Of a stretch of DNA of 7,389 bases, positions 1 to 5,705 are shown piece by piece. The notes beneath the pieces are model-generated. The model did not search any database and had not been told where the DNA came from. It was given only the letters and a program-made list of their open reading frames with translations. A program made the position numbers and the translations under genes. The stretch lies in contig JAJYMP010000621.1 of NCBI GenBank assembly GCA_021786915.1, positions 1 to 7,389 on the forward strand. The letters are read 5' to 3'. Position 1 is the stretch's first letter, and every line of letters starts with the position of its first letter. Source of the DNA: Chloroflexota bacterium (lineage in GTDB: Bacteria; Chloroflexota; Limnocylindria; Limnocylindrales; CSP1-4).

Positions 1-2071
1 CGAAGTTGAACTCGTGGTTGCCGAGCGTCATCGCGTCGTAGCCGAGCGAGTTCATGACGGCCATCATCGGGTTGGTCCGCAGCGTCGTGGGGAGGATGTC
101 CCCGTTGCTCGCCTTCCCGCTGTAGGACGACTTGAAGTAGTACATCATCGCGTCGCCCTGGATCTGGTCGCCGGCGTTGAGCAGCAGCGTCCGCCCAGGG
201 TTGTGCAGCTCTTCCTGCTTGATCAGCGACGCGAGCTGCGTGTAGCCGACGTACTTCCCCTTGGCCAAGTTGCCATGGGAGTCGTTGTTGTGGAGGATGG
301 TGATCGGGACGATCGATCCGCTGTTCGGCTTGTCGGTCCCGTCACGGGTGATCCGCTTGTCGAGCGTCCCGTTGCCGTTGGGGCCCCTGTAGGCCGTCGC
401 CGGCGTGCCGTAGTTGGCCGTCACGTACGAGTCGACGGCATTGAGCATGTCGCCCCAGTACGTGATGTCCTTCATGTACTTGAAGGCGCTGTAGTTGTCG
501 CCGCCGGCGGGGGCGAGGAACTCGTTCGTCCCGACGCTGTAGGTCTTCTTGAGATCGAGCGGGTCGCAGGCCTTTGTGAGCTTATTGACGACGCACGCGT
601 CGAAAGCACCCCACGCATACGGCTGTGGACCGGGGTTCGAGTCCTTGTACGCGTAGAACTTGTATTCGAGGCCTGCGGGCTGGATCGCGCCCTTGCCCAG
701 GGTCGCGCTCTGGTTGAGCACTTGGAGGATCTGGGCGCCCGTCATCTTGCCGACCACGGTCGCGTTGCCGAACGGCAGAACGGTGAACATGTCACCGTAA
801 GTCAGCAGGCCTGGATCGTGCGTCCCGGTCGTGCACCCGCTGCCGCTCCAGGCGCCGTTCACGTAGCACCAGTCGGTGCGGATCCCTCCGGCGTTGTTCA
901 GGAAGAGGTCGACGTCGTTGGCTGGGGTCCCGTCGGTGTTGAGGTAGTTGTAGACCGCGTCGTCGACGAAGTCGCCCATCATGTTGTCGCCGTTGTAGTC
1001 GCGCGGCAGGTCGACGGCGCTGTAGCCGATGGGCTGGGTGACGAGTTTTTGGTAGGCGGCGTCGTTGGCGTACGTGTCAATGACCGCCTTGACGGCCGTG
1101 TCCTGGGCGCTGTTCGTGTCGATGACGTTGGCCTTCCAGGCGACCGTCGTGGCGTTCGTCGCCGGGTCGAACGTCATGTCAGCCTGGCCGAGCTGTCGCC
1201 CGTTGTAGTACGCCTGGACGATGGTGGTCTTGCCGATCACCTTGCCACTGGGGAGGTTCGGGCTGGGTGTCCCCAGCAGGTTTGTGTGGCTGTGACCGCC
1301 GATGATGAGCGGCACGGGCTTGCCGGCGTCGATGAGCTTCTGGGCGAGCGTCTGGTCGCCGTAGACCGGGATGCCGTAACCGTACCCGCCATCCGTGAAG
1401 CCGAGGTGGCTGAGGACCACGACCACCTTGGCATCGGTCGTCATGTGGTCGTAGTAGTGGAGGATCGACTCAGCGGGGTCCTTGAAGCAGAGTCCCTGCG
1501 TCGCCGTCGAGACTGTGATCGTCGGCGTCTCCTGAGTGGTGACACCGATGAAGGCCACCCTCACCCCGGCCACCGTCTTGACGACATAGGGCGCGGCCGC
1601 GAAGTCGGGCTTGGTCCAGCCCGCGGTCGAGCAGTTGCCGGTGTCGTTCTGGACGATGTTCGCGGTGACGAAGGGGTACGTCGCCTGGGCGGTCCGGGCG
1701 GCGAGGTTCGCCTGGCCCCAGTCGAACTCGTGGTTGCCGAAGGTGGCGACCTGGGTGCCCATCGCGTTGAGCCCGGCGATGGTCGGGGCGCCCTTCTGCA
1801 GGTTCGACAGCAGCGAGCCCTGCATCTCGTCGCCCGCGTCGACGAGGAGGACGTTGTCCGCGCCCTTGGCGGTCCGGACGTTGTTGACGGCGGTCGCGAC
1901 GCGCGCGAGGCCCGGGTTGCTCCCCGAGGCCTGCAGCTGGCCGTGGAAGTCGTTGGTGTGGAGGATCGTGAACGAGACGGGTGTTGCGGCCGCTGCACTG
2001 GGCGGGACGGCCATGGTGGTCGCGAGTAGGGCGCCCGCGACTAGGGATGAGAGCTGACGGATGCGCCGCAA
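1..2071 (-). CDS. Secreted two-unit 5'-nucleotidase / metallophosphatase (YfkN-like), 3' end outside window
   Basis: Probably an exported enzyme hydrolysing extracellular nucleotides (5'-nucleotidase and/or 2',3'-cyclic phosphodiesterase) for nucleoside and phosphate salvage. I translated 690 codons from a TTG at 2071, which sits 5 nt after AGGAGG; no stop or frameshift was found. Residues 1-29 look like a Sec signal peptide (MRRIRQ, a hydrophobic stretch, then a PPSAAAA region). Unit 1 metallophosphatase: TILHTNDFHG 35-44, DAGDEMQG 78-85, GNHEF 112-116, SHLGF from 221, GGHSH 258-262, so the usual Asp/His/Asn metal ligands are present (D41, H43, D81, N113, H222, H260, H262). The C-terminal nucleotide-binding domain spans about 346-570, with NNAGGIR 392-398 and GGDNY 523-527. 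A second metallophosphatase begins near 589: ITILHNNDSHG 590-600, NAGDQIQG 632-639, GNHEF 684-688. Six cysteines (147, 195, 402, 413, 493, 502) all fall in unit 1 and could form disulfides. The 3' end lies outside the window; a surface anchor may follow. An in-frame ATG at 2089 is a less likely start because it precedes the RBS. Confidence 0.93.
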   Translation of the reverse strand, partial: MRRIRQLSSLVAGALLATTMAVPPSAAAATPVSFTILHTNDFHGQLQASGSNPGLARVATAVNNVRTAKGADNVLLVDAGDEMQGSLLSNLQKGAPTIAGLNAMGTQVATFGNHEFDWGQANLAARTAQATYPFVTANIVQNDTGNCSTAGWTKPDFAAAPYVVKTVAGVRVAFIGVTTQETPTITVSTATQGLCFKDPAESILHYYDHMTTDAKVVVVLSHLGFTDGGYGYGIPVYGDQTLAQKLIDAGKPVPLIIGGHSHTNLLGTPSPNLPSGKVIGKTTIVQAYYNGRQLGQADMTFDPATNATTVAWKANVIDTNSAQDTAVKAVIDTYANDAAYQKLVTQPIGYSAVDLPRDYNGDNMMGDFVDDAVYNYLNTDGTPANDVDLFLNNAGGIRTDWCYVNGAWSGSGCTTGTHDPGLLTYGDMFTVLPFGNATVVGKMTGAQILQVLNQSATLGKGAIQPAGLEYKFYAYKDSNPGPQPYAWGAFDACVVNKLTKACDPLDLKKTYSVGTNEFLAPAGGDNYSAFKYMKDITYWGDMLNAVDSYVTANYGTPATAYRGPNGNGTLDKRITRDGTDKPNSGSIVPITILHNNDSHGNLAKGKYVGYTQLASLIKQEELHNPGRTLLLNAGDQIQGDAMMYYFKSSYSGKASNGDILPTTLRTNPMMAVMNSLGYDAMTLGNHEFNF

Positions 2072-2076
2072 TGCAG

Positions 2077-2082
2077 CCTCCT
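2077..2082 (-). promoter_or_regulatory. Shine-Dalgarno AGGAGG that fixes the TTG start of the nucleotidase
   Basis: On the minus strand AGGAGG is followed by a 5-nt spacer (CTGCA) and TTG at 2071-2069. This decides in favour of TTG over the in-frame ATG at 2089, because the ATG lies upstream of the SD. The TTG start also gives a compact, positively charged signal-peptide n-region (MRRIRQ) rather than one opening with acidic PEE. Confidence 0.8.
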
Positions 2083-2123
2083 CAGGCATGAGGGCACGCG
2101 GGGACTCGCCTGACCCTTCCCTC

Positions 2124-2151
2124 TCCATACAGGGCCAGCGCATGGTGTCAC
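2124..2151 (-). promoter_or_regulatory. Possible sigma-70-type promoter for the nucleotidase gene
   Basis: On the minus strand GTGACA (2151-2146) could serve as -35 and TATGGA (2129-2124) as -10, with a 16-nt spacer. This predicts a start near 2117 and a leader of about 45 nt carrying the SD. The -10 match is poor (the TAT is right, the rest is not), so this is only the best candidate seen in this stretch. Confidence 0.25.
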
Positions 2152-2428
2152 CGACCGTATCGCGGCGTGGCAAGGAGACGGCACGGCCGCGCGGGCCGTC
2201 ATTTAGGGGCCGCTTGACCCTGCGTCGGCCGAGGAGTGTGGAGAAGTCCGCGCAGCCGCACCGCGGATACCCGTCAGCGGGCCTCAGGCCGTGCTTCGCT
2301 CCTGCCTCCGCGCCGAATTCGCTCCTGTCGCCGCCCCGCGGCGGTCAGCAAACGGGCGGCAGACGGCGAGTGCATGGCGGACGGGGTGGGTCCGCACGTA
2401 CCGCCGCCAGGCGGCGCCAGGAGCAACG

Positions 2429-2440
2429 TTCAGCGCTGAA
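2429..2440. repeat. Perfect 12-bp palindrome TTCAGCGCTGAA
   Basis: TTCAGCGCTGAA is identical to its reverse complement and lies 133 bp before the helicase start. It is not flanked by further symmetry. It could be a dimeric regulator site, but a single 12-bp palindrome in a 500-bp region is weak evidence. Confidence 0.3.
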
Positions 2441-2532
2441 GCGCCGTGGGGCTGCGATGGGGGCGTCGCCGCGGCCGGACGCGGGCGCGTGGTGGTTCGT
2501 CCTTCCCTCGCGCGGGTCCCAACCCCTCTCGT

Positions 2533-2552
2533 CACTAAGCCGCGGCTAAGTG
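2533..2552. promoter_or_regulatory. 20-bp imperfect palindrome just upstream of the helicase (candidate operator)
   Basis: The arms CACTAAGCCG and CGGCTAAGTG pair at 9 of 10 positions (one A-A mismatch) around a central CCGCGG. The same site also reads as a direct repeat, CTAAG-CCGCGG-CTAAG. It ends 20 bp before the helicase ATG, where a bound repressor could block transcription or an RNA hairpin could affect initiation. It does not resemble the actinobacterial LexA box (GAAC-N4-GTTC). No regulator is encoded nearby that would obviously bind it. Confidence 0.35.
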
Positions 2553-2572
2553 GCGCCGGCGACAGTGGACCG

Positions 2573-4228
2573 ATGCACCCCTCTGTCGCCGAGCGGCTCG
2601 CGAAGCTCGCCCCTGACCAGCGCGCCGCCGCGACGGCGCGGCCGGGGCCGGTGCTCGTGGTGGCGCCCGCGGGATCGGGAAAGACGACAACGCTGGTCGC
2701 GCGCGTCGCGTGGCTCGTGGACGGCGGGGCGGACCCCGCGGGGATTGCGCTTGTCGCGTTCAACAAACGGGCCGCAGAGGAGCTCGTCGAGCGGCTGGAC
2801 GCGACGCTGGGACCGCTGGGTGCGTCCGCCTCTGGAGAGGGCGGCGTGCGGGTGCGCACGTTCCACGCGCTGGGGCGCGAAGTGCTGGCGGAGGCGGGCG
2901 TCGACGTGGCGGCGCTCGCGGACCGGGACGCGGTGGTGCGGGCGCTGTGGCCCGAGATGCCCCAGGCGGACCGGGGCAGGCTCGACCTCGCCTTCTCCCG
3001 GCTCAAGCTGGACCTGCGGGTGGACCCTAAAGACGTCGAGGCGGACCCGGCGGCCGGGCCGGTGGCCCGGGCGTGGGCCAAGTACGAGCTGGCGCTGCGC
3101 GACGAGGGCGCGCTCGACTTCGACGACCTCGTCGTCCGGGCGCTGGCGCTGCTGGAGGAGGACGCCGGGGCGCGTGCAAAATGGCGCGCCCGATGCGCCA
3201 CGCTGCTCGTCGACGAGGCCCAGGACCTCGACCGCACCCAGCTCGACCTCGCGCTCCTGCTCGCGGGCGACCGCCCCAACGTGACGCTGGTGGGAGACGA
3301 CGACCAGACGGTCTACGGCTGGCGGCTGGCCGACGTGCGCCGGATCCTGAGCCTCGCGGCAGCGCTGCCCGGCCTTTGCCGGATCGACCTCGAGACCAAC
3401 TACCGGTGCCCGCCGCCTGTGGTGCAGCGGGCGGTTCGGCTGGTGGAGCAGAACGAGGAGCGGTTCGTCAAGCGGGTGATGGCCGGGCCGCGGAACGCGG
3501 GGCGGCTGATCCTGGCGCCCGACGCCTCGGACGACGTGGTCCGCGTCGCCCGGGCGATGGCGTCGTGGCCGGACGACGGGAGCACGCGCGCCGTCCTCGC
3601 GAGGACCAACCGCGAGCTGCTCGTCCCGGTGGTGGTCGCGGTGGCGCGGGGCTGGCCGTTCCGCGCGCCCGACATCGCGCTTCCCGTGGAGGACCCGCGG
3701 CTGGACGGGCTGCTCGCCCGCGCGGAGTCGGCGTCCAGAGGCCCCGGCGGACCCCTCGTCGCGCTCGCCCGTGTCCGCGCCGAGTGCCGGGCAGCCGAGG
3801 CCGCCAACCCTCCCGCCAACCCCGACGAGCCGGCCGAATCCGACCTCGTCACCGCGCTCCTCGGCTGGGCCGCGCCGCTGGCCTCGCTCGACGCGCTCCG
3901 CAGTCACGTCGAAGCCTTCCGCGGCCGCCTCGCCGAGCTCCGGCGAGACGACGCGCCGCTCACGCTCGCCACGGCCCACGGCACGAAGGGCCTCGAGTGG
4001 GACCACGTCGTCGTGCTCGCAGACGGCTTCCCGGGCCGCCGCTCGATCGCGGACGCCGCCGAGCCCGAGCGCGCGCTCGAGGAGGAGCGCCGGCTCGCCT
4101 ACGTCGCCTGGACCCGCGCCCGCCGCTCGCTCACGCTGCTGTTCGACCCGGCGGCCCCCTCGCGGTTCCTGCTCGAGGCGTTCGAGCCCGAGGAGCTGGG
4201 GCTCGGCGCCGGCCGCCGCGCCGCGTAG
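2573..4228 (+). CDS. Compact UvrD/PcrA-type SF1A DNA helicase
   Basis: A 551-residue ATP-dependent 3'-5' DNA helicase of superfamily 1A, presumably acting in DNA repair or replication restart. All core motifs are present in order: Q motif around Q16; Walker A APAGSGKTTT 31-40 (K37); Ia AFNKRAAEEL; Ib TFHALG; motif II DEAQ 214-217; motif III GDDDQTVYGW 241-250; NYRCPP around Y277; motif V HGTKGLEW 469-476; motif VI YVAWTRAR 510-517. Only about 190 residues separate NYR from motif V, so the 2B subdomain is reduced compared with E. coli UvrD (about 720 aa in all). No HRDC (UvrD2), exonuclease or cysteine-cluster domain is visible. The ATG at 2573 places the Q motif at the usual distance from the N-terminus; no good SD precedes it. 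It heads a plus-strand cluster, with the acetyltransferase gene following 10 nt later. UvrD, PcrA or a UvrD_C_2-type paralogue cannot be told apart here. Confidence 0.93.
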   Translation: MHPSVAERLAKLAPDQRAAATARPGPVLVVAPAGSGKTTTLVARVAWLVDGGADPAGIALVAFNKRAAEELVERLDATLGPLGASASGEGGVRVRTFHALGREVLAEAGVDVAALADRDAVVRALWPEMPQADRGRLDLAFSRLKLDLRVDPKDVEADPAAGPVARAWAKYELALRDEGALDFDDLVVRALALLEEDAGARAKWRARCATLLVDEAQDLDRTQLDLALLLAGDRPNVTLVGDDDQTVYGWRLADVRRILSLAAALPGLCRIDLETNYRCPPPVVQRAVRLVEQNEERFVKRVMAGPRNAGRLILAPDASDDVVRVARAMASWPDDGSTRAVLARTNRELLVPVVVAVARGWPFRAPDIALPVEDPRLDGLLARAESASRGPGGPLVALARVRAECRAAEAANPPANPDEPAESDLVTALLGWAAPLASLDALRSHVEAFRGRLAELRRDDAPLTLATAHGTKGLEWDHVVVLADGFPGRRSIADAAEPERALEEERRLAYVAWTRARRSLTLLFDPAAPSRFLLEAFEPEELGLGAGRRAA

Positions 4229-4231
4229 ACT
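4226..4231 (+). promoter_or_regulatory. Possible -10 element for leaderless expression of the acetyltransferase
   Basis: TAGACT fits the TANNNT -10 consensus and lies 7 nt before the acetyltransferase ATG, so transcription would start at or next to the ATG. Its first three bases are the helicase stop codon. No convincing -35 was found, and the gene lacks an SD. It could supplement read-through from the helicase. Confidence 0.35.
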
Positions 4232-4238
4232 TCCGACC

Positions 4239-4841
4239 ATGCAAGCGAGATCCGACGGAACCGTCCCCCAGATCCAGCACGGCAAGGTCTTCCTCCGGCC
4301 CGCCGAGAAGGACGACGTCGAGCTGTTCGTTCGCTGGCTCAACGACTGGCGCACCGGCAGGACCCTCGGCATGCGGGCGCCGCTGTCGAAGGGCATGGAA
4401 GAGAAGTGGGTCGAGCGGCTGATCGAGGGCCAGGGCAAGGAGGGCTACCACTTCGTCATCTGCCTGCTGGCTGATGACCGCCCGGTGGGCACAATCGGCC
4501 TCAAGGACCTCAACTTGATCGACGGCAGCGCAGGCCTCGGCATCTCGGTCGGCGCCGAGGAGGACCGTGGCCACGGCTACGGCACCGACGGCATCCACGC
4601 GCTGCTGCGGTTCGCCTTCGACGAGCTTCGCCTCGTGCGGGTCTGGCTCGACGTCTACGACATGAACGTCGGCGCCCAGCGCGTCTACGAGCGCGTCGGC
4701 TTCGTCCACGAGGGCACACTCCGGCGCGCGGCCTTCCGCGAGGGCGTGCACCGTGACGTCCACCGCATGGGCGTCCTGGCCGACGAGTGGCGGGCGCTGG
4801 CGGCATCGTCGAAGTCAGACCCGGCCGTCGCACGCCAGTGA
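4239..4841 (+). CDS. GNAT family N-acetyltransferase (RimJ/RimL/SpeG-like, Acetyltransf_3 type)
   Basis: A 200-residue cytoplasmic enzyme expected to transfer acetyl from acetyl-CoA to an amine on a protein N-terminus, polyamine or small molecule; the substrate cannot be read from sequence. The N-terminal strand KVFLRPAEKDDVELF (16-30) is typical of this subgroup. Motif A runs through AGLGISVGAEEDRGHGYG (98-115), where RGHGYG (110-115) is the R/Q-x-x-G-x-G/A pyrophosphate-binding loop. NVGAQRVYERVGF (143-155) is motif B, and it includes the conserved Tyr (Y150) placed to protonate CoA. The C-terminal REGVHRDVHRMGVL segment resembles the end of SpeG/RimJ proteins. The ATG follows the helicase stop by 10 nt, and the TGA overlaps the next start as GTGA, which indicates co-transcription. 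There is no SD at this start. Confidence 0.9.
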   Translation: MQARSDGTVPQIQHGKVFLRPAEKDDVELFVRWLNDWRTGRTLGMRAPLSKGMEEKWVERLIEGQGKEGYHFVICLLADDRPVGTIGLKDLNLIDGSAGLGISVGAEEDRGHGYGTDGIHALLRFAFDELRLVRVWLDVYDMNVGAQRVYERVGFVHEGTLRRAAFREGVHRDVHRMGVLADEWRALAASSKSDPAVARQ

Positions 4842-5317
4842 CCAGGCTCCCAAGCCTCGGGCCGCGCGGAGAGGGCTGGGTCATGATCCAGGGCGTGCTC
4901 CTGGTGGCGATCGGGATCGGCGGCCTCACCGAGACGCCGTTCTCGCCCGAGGTCTTGACGCCCGCCTCTGTCGTCGGCCTGCTGCTGCTGGCGCTGGGCG
5001 GGCTCATGGCGCTGCTCGGCGTCCGGCAGCTCGGGAGCGCCCTGACCGCCTTCCCCCACCCGCGCGACGGCGGCGACCTGGTCGAGACGGGCGTCTACCG
5101 CTTCGTCCGTCACCCGATCTACGGCGGGCTCGTGATCGCTGCGCTGGGCTACGGACTGGTGATGCACGCGCTCGTGACCGCGATCGCGGGCTCCCTGGTG
5201 CTGCTCGCCTTCTTCCGCCTCAAGTCGGCCCGCGAGGAGATATGGCTGGTGGCGCGATACCCGGGCTACGGCGCCTATCGGGCGCGGACCCGCCGGATGC
5301 TGCCTTTCATCTACTGA
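4838..5317 (+). CDS. Small membrane methyltransferase, isoprenylcysteine carboxyl methyltransferase (ICMT/PEMT)-like
   Basis: A 159-residue integral membrane protein, probably an S-adenosylmethionine-dependent methyltransferase acting on a lipid-like or membrane-embedded acceptor; the bacterial substrate is unknown. Hydrophobic segments lie at about 14-30, 43-62 and 97-126. The family signature is VETGVYRFVRHPIYGG (82-97), with the RHPxY motif, followed by REE (132-134) and a basic tail with YPGYGAYRARTRR (141-153). I chose GTG 4838, which makes a 4-nt GTGA overlap with the acetyltransferase stop (translational coupling) and keeps the N-terminal PSLGPRGEGWV segment, which I recall as common in actinobacterial relatives. 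The alternative is ATG 4883, which has a GGAGAGG 8 nt upstream and would give a 144-aa protein starting at the first membrane helix. This is the last gene before the terminator at 5345-5393. Confidence 0.85.
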   Translation: MTRLPSLGPRGEGWVMIQGVLLVAIGIGGLTETPFSPEVLTPASVVGLLLLALGGLMALLGVRQLGSALTAFPHPRDGGDLVETGVYRFVRHPIYGGLVIAALGYGLVMHALVTAIAGSLVLLAFFRLKSAREEIWLVARYPGYGAYRARTRRMLPFIY

Positions 5318-5344
5318 CGGCTCTCCCGGTGACGGCCCCAGGGC

Positions 5345-5393
5345 TGGCGACGCGCGCCCGGACGCCCCGGCGCGGGTCGCCACGTTTCGTTTG
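5345..5393 (+). terminator. Strong intrinsic terminator closing the helicase-acetyltransferase-methyltransferase cluster
   Basis: The arm 5345-5358 pairs with 5369-5382 at 13 of 14 positions (single G-G mismatch, 5352/5375) around a 10-nt loop. The stem is followed by the T-rich tail GTTTCGTTTG (5384-5393). It begins 28 nt after the methyltransferase stop. A long GC stem plus T-rich tail is the classical Rho-independent form. Confidence 0.75.
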
Positions 5394-5602
5394 ATCCGAA
5401 CAAGCGGAGGCCAGACGCCCACATTCCTTTCCGGTGGGAGCGGGAAGGGCTGCCGTCGCGTGCACGGCCAAGCGTTCGCAGCCCGGCAGCGAGGCGAACC
5501 ACGCTCGGCCCGGGCTGACCGCGAAGCCCAACCCGCGCCGGAGAGGCGCTTGACTGGGGGAGGAACAGGGCTGTGGACTGGACCTTGTTCGTTCTATCCG
5601 AA
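5386..5602. repeat. Symmetrical 217-nt element: structured RNA or MITE-like repeat
   Basis: Both ends carry TTCG-N7-CGAA: TTCGTTTGATCCGAA at 5386-5400 and TTCGTTCTATCCGAA at 5588-5602 (13 of 15 identical as direct repeats). The inner ends are inverted: CGAACAAG 5397-5404 pairs with CTTGTTCG 5584-5591. Further nested complementarity follows in register: CCAG 5411-5414 with CTGG 5578-5581, CCACA 5419-5423 with TGTGG 5572-5576, and TTCCT 5424-5428 with AGGAA 5561-5565. About 22 bp of co-linear pairing thus enclose a GC-rich core of roughly 130 nt that has several competing hairpins (e.g. 5447-5453 with 5478-5484, or 5479-5485 with 5511-5517). No credible protein is encoded. It could be a small RNA with a 6S/Ms1-like closed-end topology, a small non-autonomous transposon relic, or chance pairing in a GC-rich spacer. 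Each stem alone is unremarkable; their order is what counts. Confidence 0.4.
5563..5597 (+). terminator. Possible weak plus-strand hairpin terminator at the right end of the 217-nt element
   Basis: GAACAGGG (5563-5570) can pair with CCTTGTTC (5583-5590), 8 bp including one G-T wobble, around a 12-nt loop, followed by the moderately T-rich GTTCTAT. This hairpin competes with the long-range stem of the surrounding element, since both use CTTGTTC. It could end a plus-strand small RNA or act as a backup terminator. Confidence 0.25.
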
Positions 5603-5635
5603 AAGCCGCCACGCTCCCGGCCGCGGGCAGGCGGC
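5601..5635 (-). terminator. Intrinsic terminator for the minus-strand 115-aa gene unit
   Basis: Read on the minus strand, GCCGCC (5635-5630) pairs with GGCGGC (5610-5605), with an inner CCCG/CGGG stem in the loop, followed directly by TTTT (5604-5601) and then CGG. It lies about 70 nt beyond the stop of the 115-aa gene at 5706. The T-tract is short but abuts the stem, as expected. Confidence 0.5.
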
Positions 5636-5636
5636 G

Positions 5637-5660
5637 AGGCGCGCGCGTGGGAGCGCGCCT
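5637..5660. repeat. Perfect 8-bp inverted repeat (hairpin) in the convergent intergenic region
   Basis: AGGCGCGC (5637-5644) and GCGCGCCT (5653-5660) are perfect reverse complements around an 8-nt loop. The hairpin is very GC-rich, has no T-tract on either strand, and may act as a bidirectional pause or transcript-stabilising hairpin between converging genes. Confidence 0.4.
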
Positions 5661-5674
5661 GGCGGGCGCCGGCG

Positions 5675-5694
5675 CCGCGGGCCTTGGTCCGCGG
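5675..5694. repeat. GC hairpin 11 nt beyond the 115-aa gene stop
   Basis: CCGCGG occurs at 5675-5680 and 5689-5694; the arms pair over 8 bp with one G-T wobble, leaving a 4-nt loop. It adjoins two tandem GGCGCC palindromes at 5665-5676. It could protect the 3' end of the minus-strand transcript or assist the terminator at 5601-5635. No T-tract is present. Confidence 0.35.
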
Positions 5695-5705
5695 GGCTGG
5701 GGCGG

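Larger units (their letters stand above)
2072..2572. other. Non-coding divergent intergenic region (about 500 bp)
   Basis: This stretch separates the minus-strand nucleotidase from the plus-strand helicase. Reading frames here are low-complexity (Arg/Ala/Pro/Ser-rich) with no recognisable domain. The helicase frame stays open back to 2291, but the roughly 94 residues it would add do not resemble an SF1 helicase N-terminus. Structure seen: a hairpin at 2183-2199 (ACGGCC, 5-nt loop, GGCCGT), a tight hairpin at 2402-2416, a perfect 12-bp palindrome at 2429-2440 and an imperfect 20-bp palindrome at 2533-2552. No good promoter for the helicase was found. Confidence 0.6.

Noticed and set aside
14..2029. 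671-codon open frame on the plus strand antisense to the nucleotidase
   Set aside because: It is rich in Val, Arg, Asp and Gly with no domain, and it is a GC-driven shadow of the minus-strand gene, whose frame shows ordered metallophosphatase motifs.
2214..2242. TTGACC with 17-nt spacer and TGTGGA as a plus-strand promoter for the helicase
   Set aside because: The -35 is good but the -10 is poor, and it would give a leader of over 300 nt.
2061..2549. 162-codon plus-strand frame in the divergent spacer
   Set aside because: It is Arg/Ser/Pro-rich low complexity, has no SD, and overlaps the nucleotidase start region; no sign of selection as protein.
2291..2572. N-terminal extension of the helicase to an ATG at 2291
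   Set aside because: The 94 extra residues do not resemble a helicase N-terminus, and the Q motif is correctly placed when starting at 2573.
2072..2572. LexA/SOS box ahead of the helicase
   Set aside because: No GAAC-N4-GTTC-type sequence was found in the spacer.
3073..4422. 449-codon plus-strand frame inside the helicase
   Set aside because: It is an extreme Arg/Pro/Gly/Ala frame without domains that spans the helicase end and the acetyltransferase start; a shadow frame.
2546..4438. 630-codon minus-strand open frame antisense to the helicase
   Set aside because: The composition is Arg/Gly/Ala/Pro-rich with no motif; the plus-strand frame carries every SF1 helicase motif.
5397..5591. Calling this stretch 6S RNA, RNase P RNA, tmRNA or SRP RNA
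   Set aside because: I found none of the conserved primary-sequence signatures of RNase P, tmRNA or SRP RNA, and 6S cannot be claimed from topology alone; it is kept only as an unnamed element.
5307..5612. 101-codon minus-strand frame across the convergent spacer
   Set aside because: It lies over two terminators and the methyltransferase end, and its composition is unlike the real genes of the window.
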